From contig DAOWEE010000030.1 in assembly GCA_030638625.1 (NCBI GenBank), positions 1 through 12,309 of the forward strand: 12,309 nucleotides of DNA, given 5' to 3'. A model generated the notes under the pieces. The model did not search any database, was not told the origin of the DNA, and saw only the letters and a list, made by a program, of their open reading frames with translations. Both the position numbers and the translations under genes were made by a program. Positions 1 through 6,536 of this stretch are shown here, piece by piece. The DNA comes from Methanosarcinales archaeon. GTDB taxonomy: Archaea; Halobacteriota; Methanosarcinia; Methanosarcinales; Methanocomedenaceae. Each line of letters begins with the position of its first letter. The stretch's first letter is position 1.

Positions 1-285
1 AGGATATTTGCCCTGATCGATATTATACTGGATGAACAGATCTTCCTGATCTTCAACAGAATTGCATTCATCATTTACCCGGTGATATTCATAAGCGTTC
101 TTATCGGGGGAGTTATTGCAATTCTTGTGACATTATCGAAAACAGATGAAAGTGAATCCTTACAAGGTAAGGAATATAAAGAAAAAACCCGGGAAAAGCT
201 GACATGGGCGGATGTAGGTGACGAATTCAAGCAAACAATTTCTGATTTATTGACCCTGATGAGACAGTCAATAAATAAAAAATAG
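1..285 (+). CDS. C-terminal fragment of an unidentified membrane protein (5' end outside window)
   Basis: The frame is open from base 1 to the TAG at 283-285, giving the last 94 residues of a longer protein. A GTG at position 82 could be read as a start, but the frame upstream is also open and hydrophobic, so a partial gene is the better reading. Residues about 12-45 of the fragment are strongly hydrophobic (ending around LIGGVIAILVTL) and would form one or two membrane segments. The remaining 50 or so residues are charged (KTDESES, KEYKEKTREKL) and probably form a cytoplasmic tail. I do not recognise the family, and nothing in the tail points to a catalytic function. The next gene is convergent, 37 nt away. 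Confidence 0.6.
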   Translation, partial: RIFALIDIILDEQIFLIFNRIAFIIYPVIFISVLIGGVIAILVTLSKTDESESLQGKEYKEKTREKLTWADVGDEFKQTISDLLTLMRQSINKK

Positions 286-322
286 GATGATCTAATTGAA
301 ATTCACCGGTATAACCCTGCCC

Positions 323-1834
323 TTACAGCTCATGTGACCCGTCAGCAGGCATTGGCAACTTTTTCTGGAGCACAATATAAAACTCGCACAGACTATCTCC
401 CTGACCAATCGTCTGTTTTGGCTTAATAGCAGCATCACCATTAAAAACATAATCAACCGCCCCTTTTAACAAACCATGCGTAAGATTACACAAATGTCTA
501 TTGAACTTCCCCTGCCTGTGCACAATCTGGCAGCTGCTAACCACATAATGCATCACATTAGGGTCTATCAACTCAAGCATTGACTCCCTGCCCAGTTTCC
601 TGTCAATGTTAGAAAACGCCTCCTTGAAAGATTCCATATTCCAGTCCTTGATATTGAACTGCTTACCATATTCCATTAATATTTGCTCACCCATCCGCAC
701 TCCCAGTACTTCCACAGTAGAATTAATTTCAGTCTTCTCCTTGATGCCGTCAAGTAACATCAAAAACGTAAGCAACTCATGATTAAACCCGCCCTTGGCC
801 CTGAGCAGGTTATTCACCAGTTCTGTTATCCTGCCTTCTATCTCAGTCTTATGCTGTAGGATTATTATACTCGAAACATGGATTGCCTCATAGCGATAAC
901 CATTCAACTCCAAAATGTCAAGTATCGTACCAGTTATGTTCTCTATGGCTTCAGGAGTCAAATATGAATGGAATATCCGCAATATGTCCCTGTCTACTTC
1001 TATCTTGTCCACAATACGTGACGTTTCAAAAACAGATTTTATTAATGGTAAAAGTCGCTGAAGATTGATGTCACGGCAGGGAAGTCCGGTATACACAGAA
1101 AAAATATCACTATCAATTTCCGCCCCGACTGACAACATGCGCTCATAGTCCTTGCGGTGTATGGTCACCATATGGTAATCAGTATTTATATGGGCAGCAA
1201 TAAGCGAATTCCAAAAATCAGGCGACTGTGCGACCTCTTTTAAAGACCGATCCAGAAAACCAAGATGGTTTATGCAGTCCTCATAAGCCTCATCCTCAGA
1301 ACTCCTGTTGGCAACATCAATAGTGGTCAAAGAATATGTATTGGAGATAAGTTCGATACCAATACAGTGGTTCACCAGGTACATACATATTATTTTAGAG
1401 ATCAATACCCGCTGATTTTCGCTACCGCCTGATAGAGCATATGTCTTCGAGGGATTGAAACTAACCTTAGTCTTCCATCCAAGCCTGACGCACAAATCAT
1501 TGATCTGGCCCGCAAGCCAAACATGGTCAAGTTCATCCACCGCCCCAATAAGACTGGCCACCACCTCCCTTGCCGGCATTATGCCCTGGCTCGTCTCAAG
1601 AAGCCACTGCCATACCATCTGGTCAACTAAGACCCGCTGGTTTTCTATTTTCTCACTGGACAGCGAATCACTGGCAGCATTCTCAAGGCTGCCATGATTC
1701 TTTACCATCAGGTCTGCAAAGTCTATTATTTCCCTGATGCTTGCACTGATATTACCCTCATGCTTTTCAAGCAGGGGAGAGATAATCTCAAGATGCTTTT
1801 TCTCAAGCGTAATATTTCGTCGTTCCATTCCCAT
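323..1834 (-). CDS. Putative RHH-type regulator with V4R-like C-terminal domain (503 aa)
   Basis: Residues about 5-40 (RRNITLEKKHLEIISPLL...ISASIREIIDFAD) resemble a ribbon-helix-helix DNA-binding segment: a short beta strand, then two helices. Residues 428-490 resemble the end of a V4R (4-vinyl reductase-like) ligand-sensing domain, with a Cys-x4-Gly-x3-Gly helix (C449, G454, G458) and a closing GQGDSLCEFYI strand (C483). The middle is predicted helical and unassigned. It contains a repeated ENQRVL(V/I) motif at residues 65-71 and 140-146. No signal peptide or membrane segment is evident. The start chosen is ATG at 1834; a second ATG lies two codons in, and there is no clear ribosome binding site, so a nearly leaderless mRNA is likely given the TATA box at 1854-1862. 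The gene is divergent from the 314-aa gene, with a palindrome between them that could be its operator. Being a gene is near certain; the regulator function is inference from weak motif resemblance. Confidence 0.8.
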   Translation of the reverse strand: MGMERRNITLEKKHLEIISPLLEKHEGNISASIREIIDFADLMVKNHGSLENAASDSLSSEKIENQRVLVDQMVWQWLLETSQGIMPAREVVASLIGAVDELDHVWLAGQINDLCVRLGWKTKVSFNPSKTYALSGGSENQRVLISKIICMYLVNHCIGIELISNTYSLTTIDVANRSSEDEAYEDCINHLGFLDRSLKEVAQSPDFWNSLIAAHINTDYHMVTIHRKDYERMLSVGAEIDSDIFSVYTGLPCRDINLQRLLPLIKSVFETSRIVDKIEVDRDILRIFHSYLTPEAIENITGTILDILELNGYRYEAIHVSSIIILQHKTEIEGRITELVNNLLRAKGGFNHELLTFLMLLDGIKEKTEINSTVEVLGVRMGEQILMEYGKQFNIKDWNMESFKEAFSNIDRKLGRESMLELIDPNVMHYVVSSCQIVHRQGKFNRHLCNLTHGLLKGAVDYVFNGDAAIKPKQTIGQGDSLCEFYIVLQKKLPMPADGSHEL

Positions 1835-1853
1835 TAATAATTCTGAGACATCA

Positions 1854-1862
1854 AATTTATAT
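1854..1862 (-). promoter_or_regulatory. TATA box of the RHH/V4R gene
   Basis: Read on the minus strand this is ATATAAATT within CATATAAATTTGA. It lies about 20-28 nt upstream of the ATG at 1834, the spacing expected if transcription starts at or just before the start codon. Confidence 0.5.
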
Positions 1863-1872
1863 GTATCGATTG

Positions 1873-1904
1873 TACTATAATGAACACGGATGTTTACGAT
1901 AGTA
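1873..1904. promoter_or_regulatory. Imperfect 32-bp palindrome between divergent genes, candidate operator
   Basis: The outer arms are TACTAT (1873-1878) and ATAGTA (1899-1904). The inner arms are AACA (1883-1886) and TGTT (1891-1894). All share one centre at 1888.5, and 11 of 16 mirrored positions are complementary. The centre is also the midpoint between the two divergent start codons (1834 and 1944). The right arm overlaps the TATA-like element of the plus-strand gene, so a bound protein could block it. The regulator could be the neighbouring RHH-like protein; that link is inference. Confidence 0.5.
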
Positions 1905-1910
1905 TATTAG
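1901..1910 (+). promoter_or_regulatory. TATA-like element of the 314-aa gene
   Basis: The sequence AGTATATTAG lies 34-43 nt upstream of the ATG at 1944. A start about 25 nt downstream would give a leader of roughly 12-15 nt that includes the purine-rich AAGGGATT before the ATG. It overlaps the right arm of the palindrome. Confidence 0.4.
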
Positions 1911-1943
1911 AATGATACGTGCTATGAGATTTAAGGGATTAAT

Positions 1944-2888
1944 ATGAGTGATATCAGTGTAGCAATTTCCGAAAATATAAATGAGCAGAACAATTCATCT
2001 GCAGAGTCATCAGGACTGGTAGACCTGAGTTCAGAAAATGCACCAGATTACCTGAGCGGCAACGTCCGGCGAATAGAAGCTGAAAAAGCGCGTCAGGAAA
2101 GGAAAAAGCAGCAATTAGAAGAAGAAGATAGATTTTTCAGTGACCTCATAAATAACATCCTGATACCGAAAGGGTTAGTTACCGAAAAAGAGAAAAATTT
2201 CATCCTGATAAAAGATAATGCAGTCAGGTCAAAGAACTTCTGGAAAACATGGATCGAGAAATACGAACTTTTTACCAACCTAAATGGAAGTAGACCACTG
2301 CAATCATACAAACTCAATGAATTCCAGGAACAACCTGCAATCTCGCTTAAGGGAAAAATGGGTTCACTCCCAGAGAACATTTTTGATGCAGACTATTATC
2401 TGGAAAAGATTGCCAGGTTTGCAGCCGATTTCCAGACAGAATGGAAAACTCCGCACTTTTACTTGAAAAAGAATGCAGCAGGTTCCAGCATCCTGGAAGA
2501 AGAAAGCAATACCGAACGAAACCAGGAAGCTGAGCAGATTGTATATGAGATCTGGAACCTTATGGATGAACTTGCCAGCGTCACAGAATCTATAATCGAA
2601 TACTGCAGTGCAGTAAAAATTGAACTGTCAGGCGGGGTCGCTACCCCGGAAGACCCAAATCAGATATACACATGTGTTTTTGAAACAAAAAGAGCCGCCA
2701 TTGAGTTTGAGCGTAAAAGATTCCAATTCCTTAAAGACTATGCCAAAGTGCTGTTCGCAGTAAAGGATAGCTGGGAAAAACGCCTGGACCGGACATACGA
2801 CGGCTTTACCAACTTAACTGATGTGGAAAACATTATCGACAACTGCCTGGAAAAAAGACTAGCTCAGACTGAATCATTGTTCGACTGA
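1944..2888 (+). CDS. Hypothetical soluble protein, 314 aa
   Basis: I do not recognise this protein. Residues 1-40 are rich in Ser, Asn and Glu and look disordered. Residues about 42-65 (RRIEAEKARQERKKQQLEEEDRFF) are a highly charged helix with coiled-coil character. The rest is a mixed helical domain with many aromatic and charged residues. There is no signal peptide, membrane segment or obvious nucleotide-binding or metal-binding motif; the only cysteines are isolated (YCSAV, YTCVF, DNCLE). The ATG at 1944 follows a modest purine-rich site (AAGGGATT) and is the first in frame after the TATA-like element. The divergent arrangement with the RHH/V4R-like gene suggests shared regulation. The 3' end is convergent with the small Cys-rich gene, 35 nt away. 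Confidence 0.75.
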   Translation: MSDISVAISENINEQNNSSAESSGLVDLSSENAPDYLSGNVRRIEAEKARQERKKQQLEEEDRFFSDLINNILIPKGLVTEKEKNFILIKDNAVRSKNFWKTWIEKYELFTNLNGSRPLQSYKLNEFQEQPAISLKGKMGSLPENIFDADYYLEKIARFAADFQTEWKTPHFYLKKNAAGSSILEEESNTERNQEAEQIVYEIWNLMDELASVTESIIEYCSAVKIELSGGVATPEDPNQIYTCVFETKRAAIEFERKRFQFLKDYAKVLFAVKDSWEKRLDRTYDGFTNLTDVENIIDNCLEKRLAQTESLFD

Positions 2889-2923
2889 GAATCAGGTGGA
2901 TTGTAAAGGAATTGTCCTGATTA

Positions 2924-3055
2924 CTACAGGTCATCAGGGATGAACAAACCGCAGGCTTGTTCGTACGGGTCAATCCAGTAATGAATCTCACACATATCCT
3001 CAGCAGGGTCATACCTGAAACATTCCAGACATCGGTAATTTTCTTTTTTATCCAT
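2924..3055 (-). CDS. 43-aa acidic cysteine-rich miniprotein, probably zinc-binding
   Basis: A short minus-strand frame runs from ATG at 3055 to TAG at 2926-2924. The product starts MDKKENYRCLECFRYDP. It has a Cys9-x2-Cys12 knuckle, then Cys22-x2-His25 and Cys35, enough ligands for a small zinc-binding fold. It is acidic and rich in Asp, Glu and Tyr, with no membrane segment. Support for it being real comes from a good ribosome binding site, GGTGAT on the minus strand (3061-3066) five bases before the ATG, and an AT-rich TATA-like element at 3093-3105 at promoter distance. It lies downstream of rnp4 on the same strand, with 77 nt between. I cannot name the family or a function. Confidence 0.65.
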   Translation of the reverse strand: MDKKENYRCLECFRYDPAEDMCEIHYWIDPYEQACGLFIPDDL

Positions 3056-3092
3056 GAATAATCACCAGAGGGGGGAATTATAATGATTGATA

Positions 3093-3105
3093 CTTATAAT
3101 ATATT
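3093..3105 (-). promoter_or_regulatory. TATA-like element of the miniprotein gene
   Basis: The minus strand reads AATATATTATAAG here, about 38-50 nt before the ATG at 3055. A start about 25 nt downstream gives a leader of about 18 nt that includes the GGTGAT site. A weak 6-bp hairpin with a TCGA loop (3106-3121) sits between this element and the rnp4 stop codon and might mark the end of the rnp4 transcript. Confidence 0.4.
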
Positions 3106-3132
3106 AATATTTCGAAGTATTATTATTGTAGC

Positions 3133-3450
3133 CTAATTCCGGGCATTCCGATACGGTATACGCTTATGATGCCCGCATTCCAGGCAGGTAGTAACCACCC
3201 GGCCGCCTTTCAGCCGCACCCTGCAACTCGCACCAGGGACCAGATAAGCACCACAACCCTTACATATCCTGCGTTTCATGTGGGATGGCATCCTGACCCT
3301 GTGCCGCATACCTATCCTGCGTGCCAGAAAAACATACCGCCTACTTAACCCAGGGTCCTCATCAAAAGACTCATCTGCCAGGTCGAACAGACGGACCATT
3401 CGCTGGGCTGCCATATCCTTTATCCACACCTTCTTGTCTTTGCGTCGCAT
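3133..3450 (-). CDS. rnp4: Ribonuclease P protein component 4 (Rnp4, Rpp21 homologue)
   Basis: This is a 105-aa protein subunit of archaeal RNase P, the ribonucleoprotein that removes the 5' leader from pre-tRNA; in archaea it pairs with Rpp29. The N-terminal helices (RMVRLFDLADESF..., RYVFLARRIGMRHRVRMP) match the family pattern. They are followed by the zinc ribbon with Cys63-x2-Cys66 (RICKGCGAYLVPG) and Cys89-x2-Cys92 (TTCLECGHHKRIPY) and the conserved CRVRLK stretch around residue 76. The length is usual for archaeal members. I take the ATG at 3450, which gives the expected basic N-terminus. It has no clear ribosome binding site, and a TATATAATT lies only about 12 nt upstream, too close to serve this start. 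It may be read through from the ABC genes 51 nt upstream. Confidence 0.95.
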   Translation of the reverse strand: MRRKDKKVWIKDMAAQRMVRLFDLADESFDEDPGLSRRYVFLARRIGMRHRVRMPSHMKRRICKGCGAYLVPGASCRVRLKGGRVVTTCLECGHHKRIPYRNARN

Positions 3451-3501
3451 CTGACACTCAATTATATACAGACTTGATAAAAACTTGGGTGAAATGCCTG
3501 C

Positions 3502-4197
3502 TTAAGTAGAATTTTTAGAGTTCCCGGCAATACGACCATCCACCAGCCTGATGATGCGGTCGGTTTTCTCAGCCATGCGCACATCATGGGTCACAAGTAT
3601 GAAGGTCTGGTTGTGCTCTTGGTTGAGTTTTCGCAGCAATTCATAGATATTATCGCTGGCCTTTGAATCAAGATTACCTGTGGGCTCGTCCCCAATAACA
3701 ACACTGGGTTTATTCACCAGTGCACGTGCAATTGCAACCCGCTGGTTCTGGCCTCCTGATAACTGGTTGGGCCTGTGGTCCATCCTGTCAGCCAATCCTA
3801 CCTCAGCAAGCACTTCTTTGGCGGTCTTGCGAGCCTGGGAAGATTTTATACCGCTAATTAACAGCGGCATCATAACATTCTCAAGAGCATTGAAATCAGG
3901 CAGCAGGTGATGGTACTGGAAAATGAAACCCAATTGCTTGTTCCTGGTAATTGAACGCTTTTTATCAGACATTTCAGTGACATCGACCCCATCTAACAGG
4001 ATAGTACCGCTGGTAGGTGTATCAAGAATACCTATCTGGTTGAGCAGTGTACTCTTGCCTGAACCTGACGGACCGATAATGGCCAGGAACTCGCCCCGTT
4101 CAATATTCAGGTCCACGCCGTCCAGTGCCTTTATCTCTACGCCGTCACCGAATATCTTAGTCAAGTTCTTTATCTGTATTATATACTTTTCAGACAC
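3502..4197 (-). CDS. ABC transporter ATP-binding protein, MacB/LolD type (231 aa)
   Basis: This is the ATPase that powers the two permeases encoded just upstream, acting on the cytoplasmic face of the membrane. All ABC motifs are intact: Walker A GPSGSGKST (residues 42-50), Q-loop Gln94, signature LSGGQNQRVAIARA (146-159), Walker B VVIGDE (166-171) followed by PTGNLD, and switch His204 (VTHD). The PTGNLDS sequence and the overall length are typical of the MacB/LolD/FtsE group. A longer frame reaches 4233, but I prefer the GTG at 4197. It follows a near-perfect GGAGGCGAT ribosome binding site by five bases and overlaps the last 8 nt of the permease gene, as in translational coupling. The substrate is unknown; archaea have no outer membrane, so lipoprotein release to one is excluded. 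Confidence 0.93.
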   Translation of the reverse strand: MSEKYIIQIKNLTKIFGDGVEIKALDGVDLNIERGEFLAIIGPSGSGKSTLLNQIGILDTPTSGTILLDGVDVTEMSDKKRSITRNKQLGFIFQYHHLLPDFNALENVMMPLLISGIKSSQARKTAKEVLAEVGLADRMDHRPNQLSGGQNQRVAIARALVNKPSVVIGDEPTGNLDSKASDNIYELLRKLNQEHNQTFILVTHDVRMAEKTDRIIRLVDGRIAGNSKNST

Positions 4198-5356
4198 TAT
4201 AAATCGCCTCCACAGGGTCCATTTTTGAAGCACGCCTGGCCGGGAATACTCCGGCTATGATATTAATGACCAGGGCAAATATCCCGGCTGTGATAAAGTT
4301 CTTAAGTTCTATTTCTACGGGCAGGTGGTCCATCCCGAAATACATTTCAGGAGGTACGGGTATGGTAATTGATGCAATTGCCAGCGATGCTCCGTATCCC
4401 AGTATACAACCGATTATAACCCCGGTCATACCTAAAATCCCTGCCTCCAGCAGAAATATCAGCATTATGCTCCTCCGGGACGTGCCCATTGCCATAAGCA
4501 TTCCAATCTCACCAACCTTTTCCATGACTATCATTATCAGGATATTGGCAATACCAAAACCCGATATGGAGAAAATAATAATGTAAAAGAAATAAACCAT
4601 TCCCTCTGAAGTCTCAAGAAGGGTTAGTATTTCTGCATTCTGCTCTATCCAGCTTACGGCATCATAGCCGGTCTCCCGGTCAATCTCGTTAGCCAGGTCT
4701 TCAGCAGCATAAGCATCAGACATCTTTACCCCCATTCCTGTTATCACATCCCCTGACCCATAGAAATCCTGCAGCCGCTCAAGGTTTACAAATGCCATTA
4801 TTTCATCAACTGGTGTTCCGGTCCGGAATATGCCTGTAATTGTAAAATCTGCCGGTCCTGCCCCGGGAATCTGGGCTGTGACAGTATCACCCATTTCCAC
4901 ATCAAGGTTCTTAGCCATTTTATAACCCAGGATAATGCGACTGCCAGGATTTGCCAGGGATGCAAACTCTCCCGCAAACATATCCTTTTCCCTGTTAACG
5001 ACCCGGTTCTCATCTTCAGGATTGATACCGTACAATAGTACTCCTTCAGCGTTGTGCTGGTATTGAAGGGCAGCTTCACTCTGGAAATATGACGAGACCG
5101 CTTCTACACCTTCCAGATCATAGATATGGTTTTCAAGCCCATGGTAGAGGTGTATGTAATCCTCGCCATCCTTTGGCATGACTGTAATATGAGGATTGTT
5201 CTCAATTGTCGAATCGATCAATATACTCGTGTAACCGCTCATCATTGACATGAAGATTATGATTATCCCCACTGCCAGTGCTACTGCAATGATGGAAAAT
5301 AAGGTCTGCCGTCGGCGTGACTTGATATGTCTTGTGGCAACATCCAGCTCAAACAT
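4190..5356 (-). CDS. FtsX/MacB-type ABC permease B (388 aa)
   Basis: This is the second of two paralogous membrane subunits. The topology is the four-helix FtsX/MacB plan: TM1 at about residues 20-40, a large extracellular domain at about 42-250, TM2 at about 254-278, TM3 at about 298-325 and TM4 at about 353-371. The family ending PARRASKMDPVEAI is at 372-385. A conserved cytoplasmic MLMAMGTSRRSI segment (287-298), likely the coupling region, lies between TM2 and TM3. It shares SRRRQT (13-18) and GEDYIHLY (64-71) with permease A at identical positions, indicating a duplicated pair that probably forms a heterodimer. A TTG at 5371 is in frame, but I chose the ATG at 5356. It follows a GGGAGAT site (5361-5367) and gives an N-terminus (MFELDVATRHIKSRRRQT) that aligns with the paralogue. 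It starts 11 nt after permease A ends. Confidence 0.92.
   Translation of the reverse strand: MFELDVATRHIKSRRRQTLFSIIAVALAVGIIIIFMSMMSGYTSILIDSTIENNPHITVMPKDGEDYIHLYHGLENHIYDLEGVEAVSSYFQSEAALQYQHNAEGVLLYGINPEDENRVVNREKDMFAGEFASLANPGSRIILGYKMAKNLDVEMGDTVTAQIPGAGPADFTITGIFRTGTPVDEIMAFVNLERLQDFYGSGDVITGMGVKMSDAYAAEDLANEIDRETGYDAVSWIEQNAEILTLLETSEGMVYFFYIIIFSISGFGIANILIMIVMEKVGEIGMLMAMGTSRRSIMLIFLLEAGILGMTGVIIGCILGYGASLAIASITIPVPPEMYFGMDHLPVEIELKNFITAGIFALVINIIAGVFPARRASKMDPVEAIYSV
4203..4211 (-). promoter_or_regulatory. Ribosome binding site fixing the ATPase start at GTG 4197
   Basis: The minus strand reads GGAGGCGAT, one base from the archaeal consensus GGAGGTGAT, with five bases before the GTG. 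It lies inside the permease B reading frame. Confidence 0.75.
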
Positions 5357-5367
5357 GGCAATCTCCC

Positions 5368-6525
5368 TCAATCACGCCCTATCGCCTCCACCGGCTTAAG
5401 CTTTGAAGCACGACTGGCAGGGTATATCCCCGCAATTAGATTTAGCAGGAATGTGAATAATACAATAATAGCCGCATCCTGAAATCTCACAACAAAATTA
5501 ATCGAGGATATGCCGGCCATAACTTCAAACCCATAATCATATGACCCCATCTTTATAGCTAACAGTGCTCCAACAGTCACACCCATTATGGCTCCCAGCA
5601 GTCCAAGTATGCCGCTTTCCATTACGAATATCATCATAATGCTTCTTCTTGACACTCCCATTGCCATGAGCATGCCTATTTCTTTTGTTTTCTCCATGAC
5701 CACCATGAAAAGAGTGCTGACGATTCCGAAAGATGCTATAATGATGATTAGACCCAATGTGATGGCATTACTTGTCCCTTCTATTTTCAGTGTCTGTATT
5801 ATCTCAGGATTTGTTTCTTTCCAGCCTGAAGCGGGATACCCAAAAGTATCTATTTTTTCTGATATGGCCTGTGCGCGCTCGCGGTCATTCCCGCGAACTA
5901 AAATAGTGGTCACAACGTTGGACACGTCCAAAAAATCCTGGACTGTGGACAGAGACGTAAATGCCAGAGTCTCATCCATGGGTGTACCGCTGTTATAGAT
6001 GCCTACAACTTTCAGATTTACCGGATTCGCCTCAGGAAATGAAGCATCAATTGTATCGCCAATTTCCACATCCAGTTTTTCAGCAAGGGCATCACCAACC
6101 ACTACACTGTTGGGGGAGATCTCCAGATCCCTGAAACTGCCCTCGATAATGTTGTCATTGATGAACATTACGGAATCGTGGGCTTCAACCTGTATACCCT
6201 GCATAGCCACATTCTTGTTCTTGCCTTTGTATTCAAATGTAGCCGCTCCTGTAAGGACTGGTGATATACCCACCACGCCATCGATCCCATTGATGTTTTC
6301 GATCAAGTTACGGTACAGATGGATGTAATCTTCACCCTCCTGCGGTTCAACTGTTACATGTGCCATCCTATCAACGGTCTTTTCATACATCACATCGGTA
6401 AAACCCACCATTAAAGCCTGGGACCACATGAGCAGCATCACTGCCAGCCCGACTGCAAGTACAGAAAAGAAAGTCTGTCTGCGGCGCGATGTCAGATGCC
6501 TGATAGCTATGAACAGTTCATACAC
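5368..6525 (-). CDS. FtsX/MacB-type ABC permease A (385 aa)
   Basis: This is the first of the two permeases. It has the same plan as its neighbour: short cytoplasmic N-terminus (MYELFIAIRHLTSRRRQTFF), TM1 at about residues 20-40, a large outside domain, then three membrane helices and the closing YPASRASKLKPVEAIGRD (368-385). MLMAMGVSRRSIMMIF between TM2 and TM3 is the likely cytoplasmic coupling segment. GEDYIHLY at 64-71 is shared with permease B. The start is GTG at 6525. It is supported by a GGTGAT ribosome binding site (6531-6536) five bases upstream that includes the stop codon of the preceding gene, so the two genes are probably translationally coupled. Proteins of this class do not usually carry substrate through the membrane but pass ATP-driven motion to an extracellular domain; which partner it acts on here is unknown, the upstream surface protein being the obvious candidate. 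Confidence 0.92.
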   Translation of the reverse strand: MYELFIAIRHLTSRRRQTFFSVLAVGLAVMLLMWSQALMVGFTDVMYEKTVDRMAHVTVEPQEGEDYIHLYRNLIENINGIDGVVGISPVLTGAATFEYKGKNKNVAMQGIQVEAHDSVMFINDNIIEGSFRDLEISPNSVVVGDALAEKLDVEIGDTIDASFPEANPVNLKVVGIYNSGTPMDETLAFTSLSTVQDFLDVSNVVTTILVRGNDRERAQAISEKIDTFGYPASGWKETNPEIIQTLKIEGTSNAITLGLIIIIASFGIVSTLFMVVMEKTKEIGMLMAMGVSRRSIMMIFVMESGILGLLGAIMGVTVGALLAIKMGSYDYGFEVMAGISSINFVVRFQDAAIIVLFTFLLNLIAGIYPASRASKLKPVEAIGRD

Positions 6526-6530
6526 CCGGT

Positions 6531-6536
6531 ATCACC
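6531..6536 (-). promoter_or_regulatory. Ribosome binding site of permease A (GTG start), overlapping the upstream stop codon
   Basis: GGTGAT on the minus strand contains the TGA stop (6534-6532) of the surface-protein gene and lies five bases before the GTG at 6525. It decides the non-ATG start and indicates coupled translation. Confidence 0.7.

Noticed and set aside
296..337. TTG-initiated 13-codon frame preceded by GGATGATC, starting like a membrane protein (MKFTGITLPLQLM)
   Set aside because: It ends after 13 codons and overlaps the 3' end of the minus-strand gene. It may be a relic of a lost downstream gene, but nothing else supports it.
4198..4233. N-terminal extension of the ABC ATPase to 4233
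   Set aside because: It would overlap the permease by 44 nt and adds a non-conserved stretch (MLQKWTLWRRFI). The GTG at 4197 has a near-perfect ribosome binding site.
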